DNA from: Bacteroidota bacterium
Lineage (GTDB): Bacteria > Bacteroidota > Ignavibacteria > Ignavibacteriales > SURF-24
DNA length: 64,000 nt
Assembly (NCBI GenBank): GCA_030706145.1
Contig: JAUZPB010000005.1
Location: 1-64,000 of the forward strand
Direction: 5' to 3'
Shown piece after piece: positions 1 to 6,646 of the stretch (the first letter of the stretch is position 1; each line of letters begins with the position of its first letter). The notes beneath the pieces are model-generated. The model searched no databases. It was not told the origin of the DNA and worked only from the letters and a program-made list of their open reading frames with translations. The position numbers and the translations under genes were made by a program.

Positions 1-7
1 AAACAAT

Positions 8-1141
8 ATGGATTTTGATTTCCTTGTTATAGGTGCTGGTGTTGTCGGCTTGGCAACAGCTGAATATTTTTCGAGAAATAATCTTCGCATCCTTGTAATT
101 GAAAAGGAAAACAAGATTGGCACCGGTGTATCTAGTAGAAACAGTGAAGTCATTCATGCTGGAATTTATTATCCAAAAGATTCTCTTAAATCTAAATTGT
201 GCCTCAGAGGAAAAGCTTTACTTTATGAGTGGTGTCGTAACAATAAAGTCTCGCACCTTAAGCTTGGTAAATTTGTTATTGCTACTAATGATGATGAATT
301 TGAGAGACTTCAGACCATTCAGGCAAATGCACTAAAATCAGGTCTGGAAGAGCTTTCCCTGGTCTCTAAAGAAAAGATACTAATGGAGGAACCAAATATC
401 TTCTGCGTAGGAGGATTATATTCCCCTACTACCGGCATTCTATCTGCTCATGAACTAATGGATTCACTTTTCCACAAAGCATTATTTTATGGTGCAGATT
501 TTTTGTTTAATTCCAGCATCCAATCTGTGGTGAAAAATTCCCGCTCAGATGGATATTTGGTTCAAATCAAAGATTCTACATCTGAAGTTACTGAAATCGA
601 GGTCGGAGGAATTGTAAATTGTGCTGGCTTATATGCAGATCAGGTCGCAGATCGAATAGGCATACATAATGAAGAATATAAACAGAAGTTTATTAAAGGA
701 AATTACTTCAGATTAAAAGGGAAAAAAGAGCTATTTAAACATCTGATTTACCCAGTTCCAATGCCAAAACTTCATGGCTTGGGAGTCCATGTTACAATTG
801 ATCTCAATAGGGGAGTTAGATTTGGACCTGATGTCGAAAAAGATTCTCTTGAAAAAGAAAATTATGATGTAAATGAAAGCAGAAAGGATGACTTCTTTAA
901 GGCTATAAAAAAATACTTCCCTTCTATTAACTATGATGATCTTATGCCTGATATGGCAGGCATTAGACCTCGCCTTGCTGCTGATAAGGAGTTTAATGAT
1001 TTTATTATTTCCGAGGAGGAAAAATCTTCTTTCCCTAACGTGATTAATTGCATTGGTATAGAATCGCCTGGATTGACCTCTTCACTTGCAATCGCAGAAT
1101 ATATTTATAATATGATCTCTAGTAAAAACAATTCTTTATAA
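8..1141 (+). CDS. lhgO: FAD-dependent L-2-hydroxyglutarate oxidase-like protein (DAO family)
   Basis: A 377-residue flavoprotein of the D-amino-acid-oxidase fold. Residues 4-14 form the N-terminal dinucleotide site with the glycine motif GAGVVG, followed by the acidic end of the second strand (VIEKE). The stretch SSRNSEVIHAGIYY at about residues 43-56 is characteristic of L-2-hydroxyglutarate dehydrogenase/oxidase relatives, and a second FAD-contacting segment (GIRPRL...CIGIESPGLTSSLAIAEYI) closes the protein. Family members oxidise L-2-hydroxyglutarate to 2-oxoglutarate and pass electrons to quinone or oxygen. The substrate here is inferred from family resemblance only. The ATG lies seven bases from the window edge, so the ribosome site and any upstream operon partner cannot be judged. 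Full length for the family. Confidence 0.8.
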   Translation: MDFDFLVIGAGVVGLATAEYFSRNNLRILVIEKENKIGTGVSSRNSEVIHAGIYYPKDSLKSKLCLRGKALLYEWCRNNKVSHLKLGKFVIATNDDEFERLQTIQANALKSGLEELSLVSKEKILMEEPNIFCVGGLYSPTTGILSAHELMDSLFHKALFYGADFLFNSSIQSVVKNSRSDGYLVQIKDSTSEVTEIEVGGIVNCAGLYADQVADRIGIHNEEYKQKFIKGNYFRLKGKKELFKHLIYPVPMPKLHGLGVHVTIDLNRGVRFGPDVEKDSLEKENYDVNESRKDDFFKAIKKYFPSINYDDLMPDMAGIRPRLAADKEFNDFIISEEEKSSFPNVINCIGIESPGLTSSLAIAEYIYNMISSKNNSL

Positions 1142-1449
1142 ACCTAAACTAATAGTTAAACCTCTGCTAATCAAGCATCTGCTAATCAAGCATCTGTTTT
1201 GAAAAACAGCATCTGCAAAAGATGTACAATAATAATTAAATCAGAATATTTATATCAAAAAAAACTTGCTCTTTTTTGTCCTTTATCCTTATTTTGGGTC
1301 TGCATTAAGCAGGATAATGGTGCAATAACTTATATCTGCACAGTTTTTCCTTACTACCATGACTCAGTAAACATTTTTAAGGTCAAAATTCTTAGAAAAA
1401 ATTCGATTAATAAACAAAAAATAATAAGAAAACTATTAGTAAAGACAAA
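1142..1449. other. intergenic region before the histidine kinase
   Basis: About 300 bases without a convincing gene. It holds a short tandem repeat and adjoining small hairpins (listed separately) just after the flavoprotein stop, then AT-rich DNA that presumably carries the kinase promoter. A TTG-started open frame from 1199 runs through it into the kinase gene but has no family resemblance and overlaps the kinase by about 80 bases, so it is not called. Confidence 0.5.
1163..1209. repeat. 15-bp tandem repeat (2.3 copies) plus small hairpin
   Basis: The unit TCTGCTAATCAAGCA occurs twice head to tail (1163-1177 and 1178-1192) and begins a third time (TCTG). It runs straight into CTGTTTT-GA-AAAACAG (1194-1209), a tight inverted repeat. 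Too few copies and no spacers, so it is not a CRISPR array. Confidence 0.7.
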
Positions 1450-3078
1450 ATGGTTAGAATTCAGCCAGATCCGGAAAGAGCCGAATTATCTAGTAATGAG
1501 AATAGCTCTGAAAAAACACGCTCAATAATTCAGATGGTTACACATTCAAAACTACCTGAAGACTACTCACATCTTAGTTCACAAGATTATTTTATTCTGA
1601 AAAAAGAATTAGAATCCTACCGCAGAATTACTTCAAATGTAAAGGGTTTTATTTGGGCCCTTAGCTATGAGGCAAATCCCGAGGGGGAATCTTATTTTTC
1701 AGAATCAATAAAAAATCTTACAGGCTATAGCGCTGACGAAATAAACTCTAAAGCCGGAAGAGTCCAGTCACTGATTCATGCTGAAGATGCTTTTAATATA
1801 AGAAAGCAAATAACTGATTTTGAGAATAATCCAACACAAAACTCAATTTCCTTAGTCTATAGAATTGTTAATAAAACAAATGATATAATTTGGATTAAAG
1901 ATAATATTTCTGTAGAAAGAAATGCTATTGGGAAAATAATTAGATATGACGGAATTGTTTCTGATATCTCTGAAATAAAAAATTCTGAAGAAAAGGCTAA
2001 AATTTCTGAGGAAAGGCTAAAACAATTAAATAATGCAAAAGATAGATTCATTTCAATTATCTCACATGATTTGCGTGCCCCATTTACTAGTATTCTAGGA
2101 TTCGCTGAGATCCTATTAAATGAAGCAAGCCTCCCTGAGTCAGAAAGACAGGAATATCTCAATTATATATTCGAGTCATCGCAGAATCAGCTCCATATGG
2201 TGAACTACCTTCTTGACTGGTCTCGCCTGCAAACAGGGCGGATGAAAATGGAGCCGCAGAGGCTTAAAGCTAGGACTATAGTTGAAAATTGTATCTCTAC
2301 GTTGACAGGTAATGCCATACGAAAGAGTATTGAAATTAAAACCTATTTGCCAGAGGAAATTTTTATTCAAGCAGATGAGAAACTAATTTCCCAAGCTATT
2401 ACTAATCTTTTGAGCAATGCAATTAAATTTACTGAACCATACAAATCTATTGAGGTAAGCGTAAATCACTTTAAAAAGGGATTTGTTGAGTTTGTAGTTA
2501 AAGATGAAGGAGTTGGAATTTCTGAGGAAAATCAAACTAAACTTTTTAAGTTTGAACAGAAATTTACACTTGAAGGAACTAAGGGAGAAAAAGGTAGTGG
2601 CCTTGGTCTAACTCTGGTTAAGGAAATTGTTGAAAAGCATGGCGGTGATATCTGGTTTTATTCGGCAATAAATAAAGGAAGTGAATTCCATTTCATTATT
2701 CCAGAGGCTTCAAATATTTTGTTACTTGTTGAAGATGATCCGGCTTCAAGAAACTTGTGGCAGAGAATAGTTAATAAAGATCTTCCTAATTTCGAAATAA
2801 TGCTCGCTTCGAATGGTTATGAAGCTATGACAATGATTCAAGAAGCAACACCTACTATTGTCATTACTGATCATAATATGCCACTTATGAATGGAATACA
2901 ATTAATCGAATCAATACGTAAAAAGGAAGAGACCCATAGAATACCGGTGATCATAGTGGCTGCTTTACTTACAGATGAACAACGTGAAAAATACTATGAT
3001 CTTGGAGTTGAAGCTATACTTGATAAGCCACTCGACATAAATGAATTTTCACGTGCCTTACAAGAAGTGATAAAATAA
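1450..3078 (+). CDS. hybrid sensor histidine kinase with C-terminal receiver domain
   Basis: A 542-residue cytoplasmic-looking hybrid kinase with no obvious membrane segment. Order of domains: PAS/PAC sensor (about 60-180), HisKA dimerisation domain with phospho-acceptor H206 in SHDLRAPF, HATPase with N323 in the N box, DEGVGIS (352-358) and GSGLGL (382-387), then a REC domain with the acidic pair in VEDD (427-430), phospho-acceptor D474 and K526. It should autophosphorylate on H206 and relay to D474 or to a separate regulator. The usual switch Thr/Ser after the fourth REC strand is replaced by Ala (IVAA, around 502-505). No output regulator lies nearby, so the stimulus and target are unknown. 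The ATG at 1450 is preferred; the next Met is residue 29, which has no better ribosome site. Confidence 0.9.
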   Translation: MVRIQPDPERAELSSNENSSEKTRSIIQMVTHSKLPEDYSHLSSQDYFILKKELESYRRITSNVKGFIWALSYEANPEGESYFSESIKNLTGYSADEINSKAGRVQSLIHAEDAFNIRKQITDFENNPTQNSISLVYRIVNKTNDIIWIKDNISVERNAIGKIIRYDGIVSDISEIKNSEEKAKISEERLKQLNNAKDRFISIISHDLRAPFTSILGFAEILLNEASLPESERQEYLNYIFESSQNQLHMVNYLLDWSRLQTGRMKMEPQRLKARTIVENCISTLTGNAIRKSIEIKTYLPEEIFIQADEKLISQAITNLLSNAIKFTEPYKSIEVSVNHFKKGFVEFVVKDEGVGISEENQTKLFKFEQKFTLEGTKGEKGSGLGLTLVKEIVEKHGGDIWFYSAINKGSEFHFIIPEASNILLLVEDDPASRNLWQRIVNKDLPNFEIMLASNGYEAMTMIQEATPTIVITDHNMPLMNGIQLIESIRKKEETHRIPVIIVAALLTDEQREKYYDLGVEAILDKPLDINEFSRALQEVIK

Positions 3079-3108
3079 TTAAGAACAATTGCAAAAAAGC
3101 TATTGCTG

Positions 3109-3149
3109 AAAAGCCATTGCAAAAAACTGTGCCTATCGATTGGCTTTTT
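3109..3149 (+). terminator. probable intrinsic terminator of the histidine kinase gene
   Basis: AAAAGCCA (3109-3116) pairs with TGGCTTTT (3141-3148), an 8-bp stem with a rather long loop of about 24 bases, with the T-rich end of the right arm as the U tract. It sits 30 bases after the kinase stop. Confidence 0.5.
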
Positions 3150-3233
3150 GTTCCTAAAATTTTATCTTATGTAAAATGATTATTACTGATAATATTTCTT
3201 TATCTTTCTTTGCAAACTTATTTAAGTGGAATT

Positions 3234-3782
3234 ATGATTGAAAATCCAAAGGTGCCCTCATCTAAAAAAAACTGGTTTGCTTTATATACTAAACCCAAAC
3301 ATGAATTTAAGGCTGCTGAACAACTAAATGATATAGAGATTGAATATTATTTACCAACCATCATAAAGATCAAGCAGTGGAGTGACAGGAAAAAGAAGGT
3401 TACTGAACCATTGATACATGGATATATTTTTATTAAAGCTAATGAGAAGGAAAGAATTCTGGCTCTTCAGCAAAATTCCATGGTCAGGTGCGTGACTTTT
3501 AATGGGAAACCAGCTTCCATACCTGACTGGCAGATCGAGAACTTGAAAATAATGTTGAGTACTAATGAAGATCTCTCCTTAACTGAAATTATTCAATCAG
3601 GTACAAAAGTTAAGATTATTTCTGGACCTTTTGAAGGAGTTATTGGTGTTGTAAATGAAACTTCATCTGGCAAAACCTTATCAATTAGTATTGACCTCTT
3701 AAAACGCTCTGTCACAGCAACTCTTCCTGTTGAAAGTGTTATCCGGCTTACTGAAGAGGAAGTCTCAGAAGGAGAAGCCTAG
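3234..3782 (+). CDS. NusG-family transcription antiterminator (UpxY/RfaH type)
   Basis: A 182-residue NusG paralogue. The N-terminal NGN domain (about 12-110) starts with WFALYTKPKHEFKAAEQL and contains PLIHGYIFIK; a C-terminal KOW domain follows (GTKVKIISGPFEGVIGVV). Specialised NusG paralogues of the UpxY/RfaH/LoaP kind bind paused RNA polymerase and let it read through long operons, usually for surface polysaccharides or secondary metabolites. Here the gene stands alone: a strong terminator overlaps its own 3' end and lexA follows, so its target operon must be elsewhere or lies upstream of the window. The ATG at 3234 is chosen over a TTG at 3210 because AAGTGGA sits just before it. The core nusG gene usually lies beside rplK and secE, which are not here, so a paralogue is more likely. 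Confidence 0.85.
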   Translation: MIENPKVPSSKKNWFALYTKPKHEFKAAEQLNDIEIEYYLPTIIKIKQWSDRKKKVTEPLIHGYIFIKANEKERILALQQNSMVRCVTFNGKPASIPDWQIENLKIMLSTNEDLSLTEIIQSGTKVKIISGPFEGVIGVVNETSSGKTLSISIDLLKRSVTATLPVESVIRLTEEEVSEGEA

Positions 3783-3807
3783 AACTTCTCTCCTTCTGAG
3801 ACTCTTT
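3762..3807 (+). terminator. strong intrinsic terminator of the NusG-like gene
   Basis: GTCTCAGAAGGAGAAG (3762-3777) pairs with CTTCTCtcCTTCTGAGAC (3785-3802), 16 bp apart from a 2-base bulge, with a 7-base loop and TCTTTT after it. The left arm lies inside the last codons of the gene, so the coding end is constrained by the hairpin. Confidence 0.8.
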
Positions 3808-4048
3808 TACTTTTGATGTACTCGCCCAATGTCTTTTGTGTAGTTCTAATAGCAGAACTTTTTCCCCTTTTTAGTCTTTGCCTTTTAGTTTTACCTCTTT
3901 TCTTGCTATCGTTATCAGTCCCTCTTTTAAGTACTATTGCCTGGCCTATTTTTCTCTCTATATCAATTTAATCTCTATATTATATCTTAATGAAAATTGC
4001 TGCATTATTAAAAAAAATCATCCTTTTTAAAATTAGTGAAGAATTTTC

Positions 4049-4078
4049 TTGACAAAGTGATCGTTTGTACACTATATT
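4049..4078 (+). promoter_or_regulatory. probable sigma-70-type promoter of lexA
   Basis: A perfect TTGACA (4049-4054) is followed after 18 bases by TATATT (4073-4078), about 26 bases before the start codon. The -10 lies inside the palindromic operator described next, which is the geometry expected for autorepression. Confidence 0.65.
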
Positions 4079-4091
4079 TATAGTAAACAAA
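4064..4091. promoter_or_regulatory. candidate LexA operator (28-bp imperfect palindrome)
   Basis: The site reads TTTGTnnACTATAnnTATAGTnnACAAA, with 22 of 28 positions symmetric. It spans the -10 element of the lexA promoter and ends 12 bases before the start codon. LexA proteins repress their own gene through palindromes at the promoter in many phyla, although the sequence of the box differs between phyla. Assignment to LexA is inference from position and symmetry. Confidence 0.65.
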
Positions 4092-4103
4092 TGAGCACGC
4101 TAT

Positions 4104-4766
4104 ATGAAAACAGAACTTACTGAAAGACAAAAAGAGATTTTGAAGTTTATTCAATCATTTCTTCAATTAAACGGCTACCCTCCGACTATTAGAGAAATTG
4201 GAAGGGAATTTGGTATTAGTTCTACATTTGGAGTAAAAAGGCATCTGGATGCTCTGGCAAAAAAAGGATATTTGACAATAGGAAACAATCTTAGCCGCGG
4301 CTTATCACTTAAGAACCCATTGGAACTTGAGGTTCCGACAGCACTCCTTTCCTCTGGAAACATTCTTCCTGGAACAGAGATTCAGCAAATACCTATTGTT
4401 GGGCGTGTTGCTGCCGGACTCCCGATTTGCGCTATTGAAAACATAGAAGGCGCTATTCCAATTGATGCTGGTCTTTTAAGAAAGAATCCTGATTGCTTTG
4501 CTCTTAAAGTTAAAGGCGATAGCATGATCAATGCAGGCATATTTGAGGGGGACCTGGTCATAGTTGTACCTCAAAAAAATGCCCGAAATGGGGAAATTAT
4601 TGTGGCTCTAATTGGTGATGATGCCACAGTAAAAAGATTCTTTAGAAATGGTGAAGATATCCTTCTGATAGCTGAGAATAATAACTATCAACCCATTGTT
4701 GTAAAAAATCGGGAGGATTTTTCGATAATAGGTAAAGTCATTGGCATTCAGAGATGGTATTACTAA
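4104..4766 (+). CDS. lexA: LexA SOS-response repressor (self-cleaving)
   Basis: A 220-residue LexA of normal length. The winged-helix DNA-binding domain covers about residues 1-65 (LTERQKEILKFI, PPTIREIG). The C-terminal S24 peptidase domain has the cleavage site A104-G105, the catalytic Ser140 in GDSM and Lys177 in ATVKRF. On RecA-ssDNA activation it would cut itself and release SOS genes. The DNA-recognition helix reads ISSTFGVKRHLDAL, somewhat unlike the proteobacterial form, which fits a phylum-specific box. It is preceded by its own promoter and a palindrome that is probably its operator, and followed 38 bases later by two small genes in the same direction that may share the transcript. 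Confidence 0.96.
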   Translation: MKTELTERQKEILKFIQSFLQLNGYPPTIREIGREFGISSTFGVKRHLDALAKKGYLTIGNNLSRGLSLKNPLELEVPTALLSSGNILPGTEIQQIPIVGRVAAGLPICAIENIEGAIPIDAGLLRKNPDCFALKVKGDSMINAGIFEGDLVIVVPQKNARNGEIIVALIGDDATVKRFFRNGEDILLIAENNNYQPIVVKNREDFSIIGKVIGIQRWYY

Positions 4767-4804
4767 AGGTTGGCTAAAAGTTATAACTTAAAGGATTTTC
4801 TATT

Positions 4805-5044
4805 ATGAAGTCACAATTATTTTATTCAGCCATTTATAATAGATTTAAAGTACAATTCCTCTACGGACTAAAAGAAGTCGTCTTGGAACCATATTTTATA
4901 TCTTTGGATAAATCAGGGAAGAAGGTTATCTACGGGAGAACCGATTCTTCGAACGAAATTAAAAGGTACGAATTCGGACGTATTGCTAACATTAAAATAT
5001 TAAACAAACGAAGATTTTCACCAATTATTCCTCTTGCTTCTTGA
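4805..5044 (+). CDS. small WYL-domain-like protein
   Basis: A 79-residue protein whose whole length resembles a single WYL domain: AIYNRFKVQFLY, then LEPYFISLDKSGKKVIYGR, then RYEFGRIANIKIL. WYL domains bind ligands or nucleic acids and usually sit behind a helix-turn-helix in transcription regulators or in phage-defence proteins; here there is no DNA-binding part. AAAGGA lies well placed before the ATG. It follows lexA closely, with another small gene right after it, so SOS-linked expression is plausible but unproven. Confidence 0.6.
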   Translation: MKSQLFYSAIYNRFKVQFLYGLKEVVLEPYFISLDKSGKKVIYGRTDSSNEIKRYEFGRIANIKILNKRRFSPIIPLAS

Positions 5045-5070
5045 AACCTTAAAAGATGGAGTAGAAAATT

Positions 5071-5475
5071 ATGGCACTTAAATCTAACAGAGAAAAAGTT
5101 GATATGCTTATCAATTGTTTCTGGCAGAACGGTTACTTAACCATTAGCCGAAGATTCGGTACTTATCTGCCATCTCCTCAACCTGTAGGTACTTATGACG
5201 TTGATGCTGTAGGTAGATATAAAAGAAAGTTTGCCTTTGGAATTATACTCGATTCTGAGGACCTTGCTAATGAATCGACCGCTAATAAGTTGAATTTCCT
5301 TGCAACGCGTCAGACAAGATTTAGCAACACGCGCGTTACTTTGTTTGTAGGTGTTGATTCGGAAAATGCTAAAAAAGCCAGGGAGTTGATTGCTTCTCTT
5401 GATGTTGAAGCTAAACGTAATATTAAGTTAGTTGTAATAGGAGAAAAGGATTTTCCAAAAATAATTCCAAACTAG
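5071..5475 (+). CDS. conserved-looking hypothetical protein, possible nuclease-like fold
   Basis: A 134-residue soluble protein that I do not recognise. It opens with a helix (REKVDMLINCFWQNGYL), then a short acidic strand pair (TYDVDAVGRYKRKFAFGIIL), an SEDLANES turn, a helix, and two further strand-helix units (RVTLFVGVD, IKLVVIGE). The order helix, strand with Asp, strand, helix is reminiscent of PD-(D/E)XK nuclease-fold proteins, but I do not see a convincing (D/E)xK pair, so activity cannot be claimed. GGAG precedes the ATG by about ten bases. Only 26 bases separate it from the WYL-like gene, so the two and lexA probably form one unit. Confidence 0.55.
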   Translation: MALKSNREKVDMLINCFWQNGYLTISRRFGTYLPSPQPVGTYDVDAVGRYKRKFAFGIILDSEDLANESTANKLNFLATRQTRFSNTRVTLFVGVDSENAKKARELIASLDVEAKRNIKLVVIGEKDFPKIIPN

Positions 5476-5836
5476 AAAATTCCACTTCTTTTGTGACTTT
5501 CTGGAGTTTCTCTTTTTTTTCTCTTTTCATGTCTTTTTGCCTTCTTTCCCTGCAAATAGATACACATTTTTTTTGTGTCTTCAATTAAATTATTGAGAAA
5601 TTACAAATATTTCCGAAACAAATTCAAAACTGCTGCTGTCAAAGGGGTAATTATTTCTTAGAACGGCGATTTTTAGCTGAATTCCTCCGTAAATTTTGAT
5701 TTTGAGAAATTACTATTCATTTTACAGAGTAATGCTTTTTCTATTGTGTCTGGCGTATTATTCATAAACTATATTACCTTGACATTTTAAGTCTGTTCAA
5801 GTATTTTTGACTTCTAAATGATTTTATAGAGTAAAA
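5476..5836. other. intergenic region before uppS
   Basis: No gene seen. After the stop codon lies a weak stem (AACTAGAAA with TTTCTggAGTT) ending in a long T run at about 5510-5520, which may terminate the lexA unit. A 12-base direct repeat TTGAGAAATTAC occurs at 5593-5604 and 5702-5713. The uppS promoter is at the right end. Confidence 0.5.
5779..5807 (+). promoter_or_regulatory. sigma-70-type promoter of the uppS-bamA envelope run
   Basis: TTGACA (5779-5784), a 17-base spacer, then TATTTT (5802-5807), about 30 bases before the start codon. Nearly consensus -35 with ideal spacing. Confidence 0.55.
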
Positions 5837-6646
5837 TTGGCAAAAGCACAGAAAGATCAAGATTCGAAAATCCAAGAATCACTTAAAAAATCAGGTGATA
5901 TACCGGTGCATATTGCTATTATTATGGATGGCAATGGCAGGTGGGCACGTCAGAGGGGATTACCAAGAGCAGCCGGTCACAGACAGGGGGTTGAGACAGT
6001 TAGAGATATTGTCAAAGCCTGTGTTGGTCTTGGTGTAAATTATCTCACTCTCTATACTTTCTCCACTGAAAACTGGAAAAGACCCAAAGATGAAGTCACA
6101 ACTCTGATGAGATTGATTGTCAAAAGTTTGCAGAGCGAAACTAATGAATTGCATGCAAACGGAATAAGGTTGACTACAATCGGAAATCAGGATTCTCTTC
6201 CTGGCATTGTACAAAAAGAATTAAACGAAGCAGTCAAAAAAACAGCTGATAATAAGGCCATGACATTGAACTTAGCCTTGAGCTATAGTGGAAGATGGGA
6301 AATTGTTGAAGCTGTTAAAGAGATTGCTAATTTATTGAAAGATGGTAAGATTAATACTGAGGATATCAATGACTCACTTATATCTAAACATCTTACAACC
6401 GGAAATATGCCTGACCCAGACCTTCTGATCCGCAGTGGCGGTGAATTCCGTATTAGCAATTTTTTGCTTTGGCAAATTGCGTATTCAGAAATTTTTATCT
6501 CTGATGTCTTATGGCCCGAATTTTCTCGCAATCACCTCTATGAGGCTATACGGGATTATCAGACAAGAGAAAGAAGGTTTGGTCTGGTAAGTGAACAAAT
6601 TTCGAAGAATTTAAAAGGTTTGTCGAATGCTCAAAACTTGTCTTAA
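5837..6646 (+). CDS. uppS: isoprenyl transferase (undecaprenyl diphosphate synthase)
   Basis: A cis-prenyltransferase of 269 residues that extends farnesyl diphosphate with isopentenyl diphosphate to make the C55 lipid carrier of cell-wall and LPS synthesis. Signatures: IIMDGNGRWARQRGLPR near residue 33, LTLYTFSTENWKRP, and the C-terminal RSGGEFRISNFLLWQ...FSDVLWPEF-type block (here ISDVLWPEF) with the final RERRFG. The start is a TTG; no in-frame ATG lies between it and the catalytic Asp, so the TTG is needed for a full-length enzyme. It overlaps the start of bamA by 20 bases, so the two are translationally linked. Confidence 0.95.
   Translation: MAKAQKDQDSKIQESLKKSGDIPVHIAIIMDGNGRWARQRGLPRAAGHRQGVETVRDIVKACVGLGVNYLTLYTFSTENWKRPKDEVTTLMRLIVKSLQSETNELHANGIRLTTIGNQDSLPGIVQKELNEAVKKTADNKAMTLNLALSYSGRWEIVEAVKEIANLLKDGKINTEDINDSLISKHLTTGNMPDPDLLIRSGGEFRISNFLLWQIAYSEIFISDVLWPEFSRNHLYEAIRDYQTRERRFGLVSEQISKNLKGLSNAQNLS

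Larger units (their letters stand above)
3783..4103. other. intergenic region between the NusG-like gene and lexA
   Basis: Contains the right arm of the upstream terminator, a second weaker hairpin (AGTTCT-aatagc-AGAACT at 3842-3859 followed by five T), a pyrimidine-rich stretch to about 3970, and the lexA promoter and operator at the right end. No gene is visible in it. Confidence 0.6.

Noticed and set aside
1163-1196. possible CRISPR array
   Set aside because: Only two full units in direct contact, with no spacers and no cas genes in the window.
1199-1528. 109-codon open frame between the flavoprotein and the kinase
   Set aside because: TTG start, no ribosome site, composition of translated AT-rich spacer, and overlap of about 80 bases with a well-supported kinase gene.
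4091-4123. 10-codon frame starting at an ATG between the operator and lexA
   Set aside because: Overlaps the lexA start in another frame and has no ribosome site; most likely chance, though a leader peptide cannot be formally excluded.
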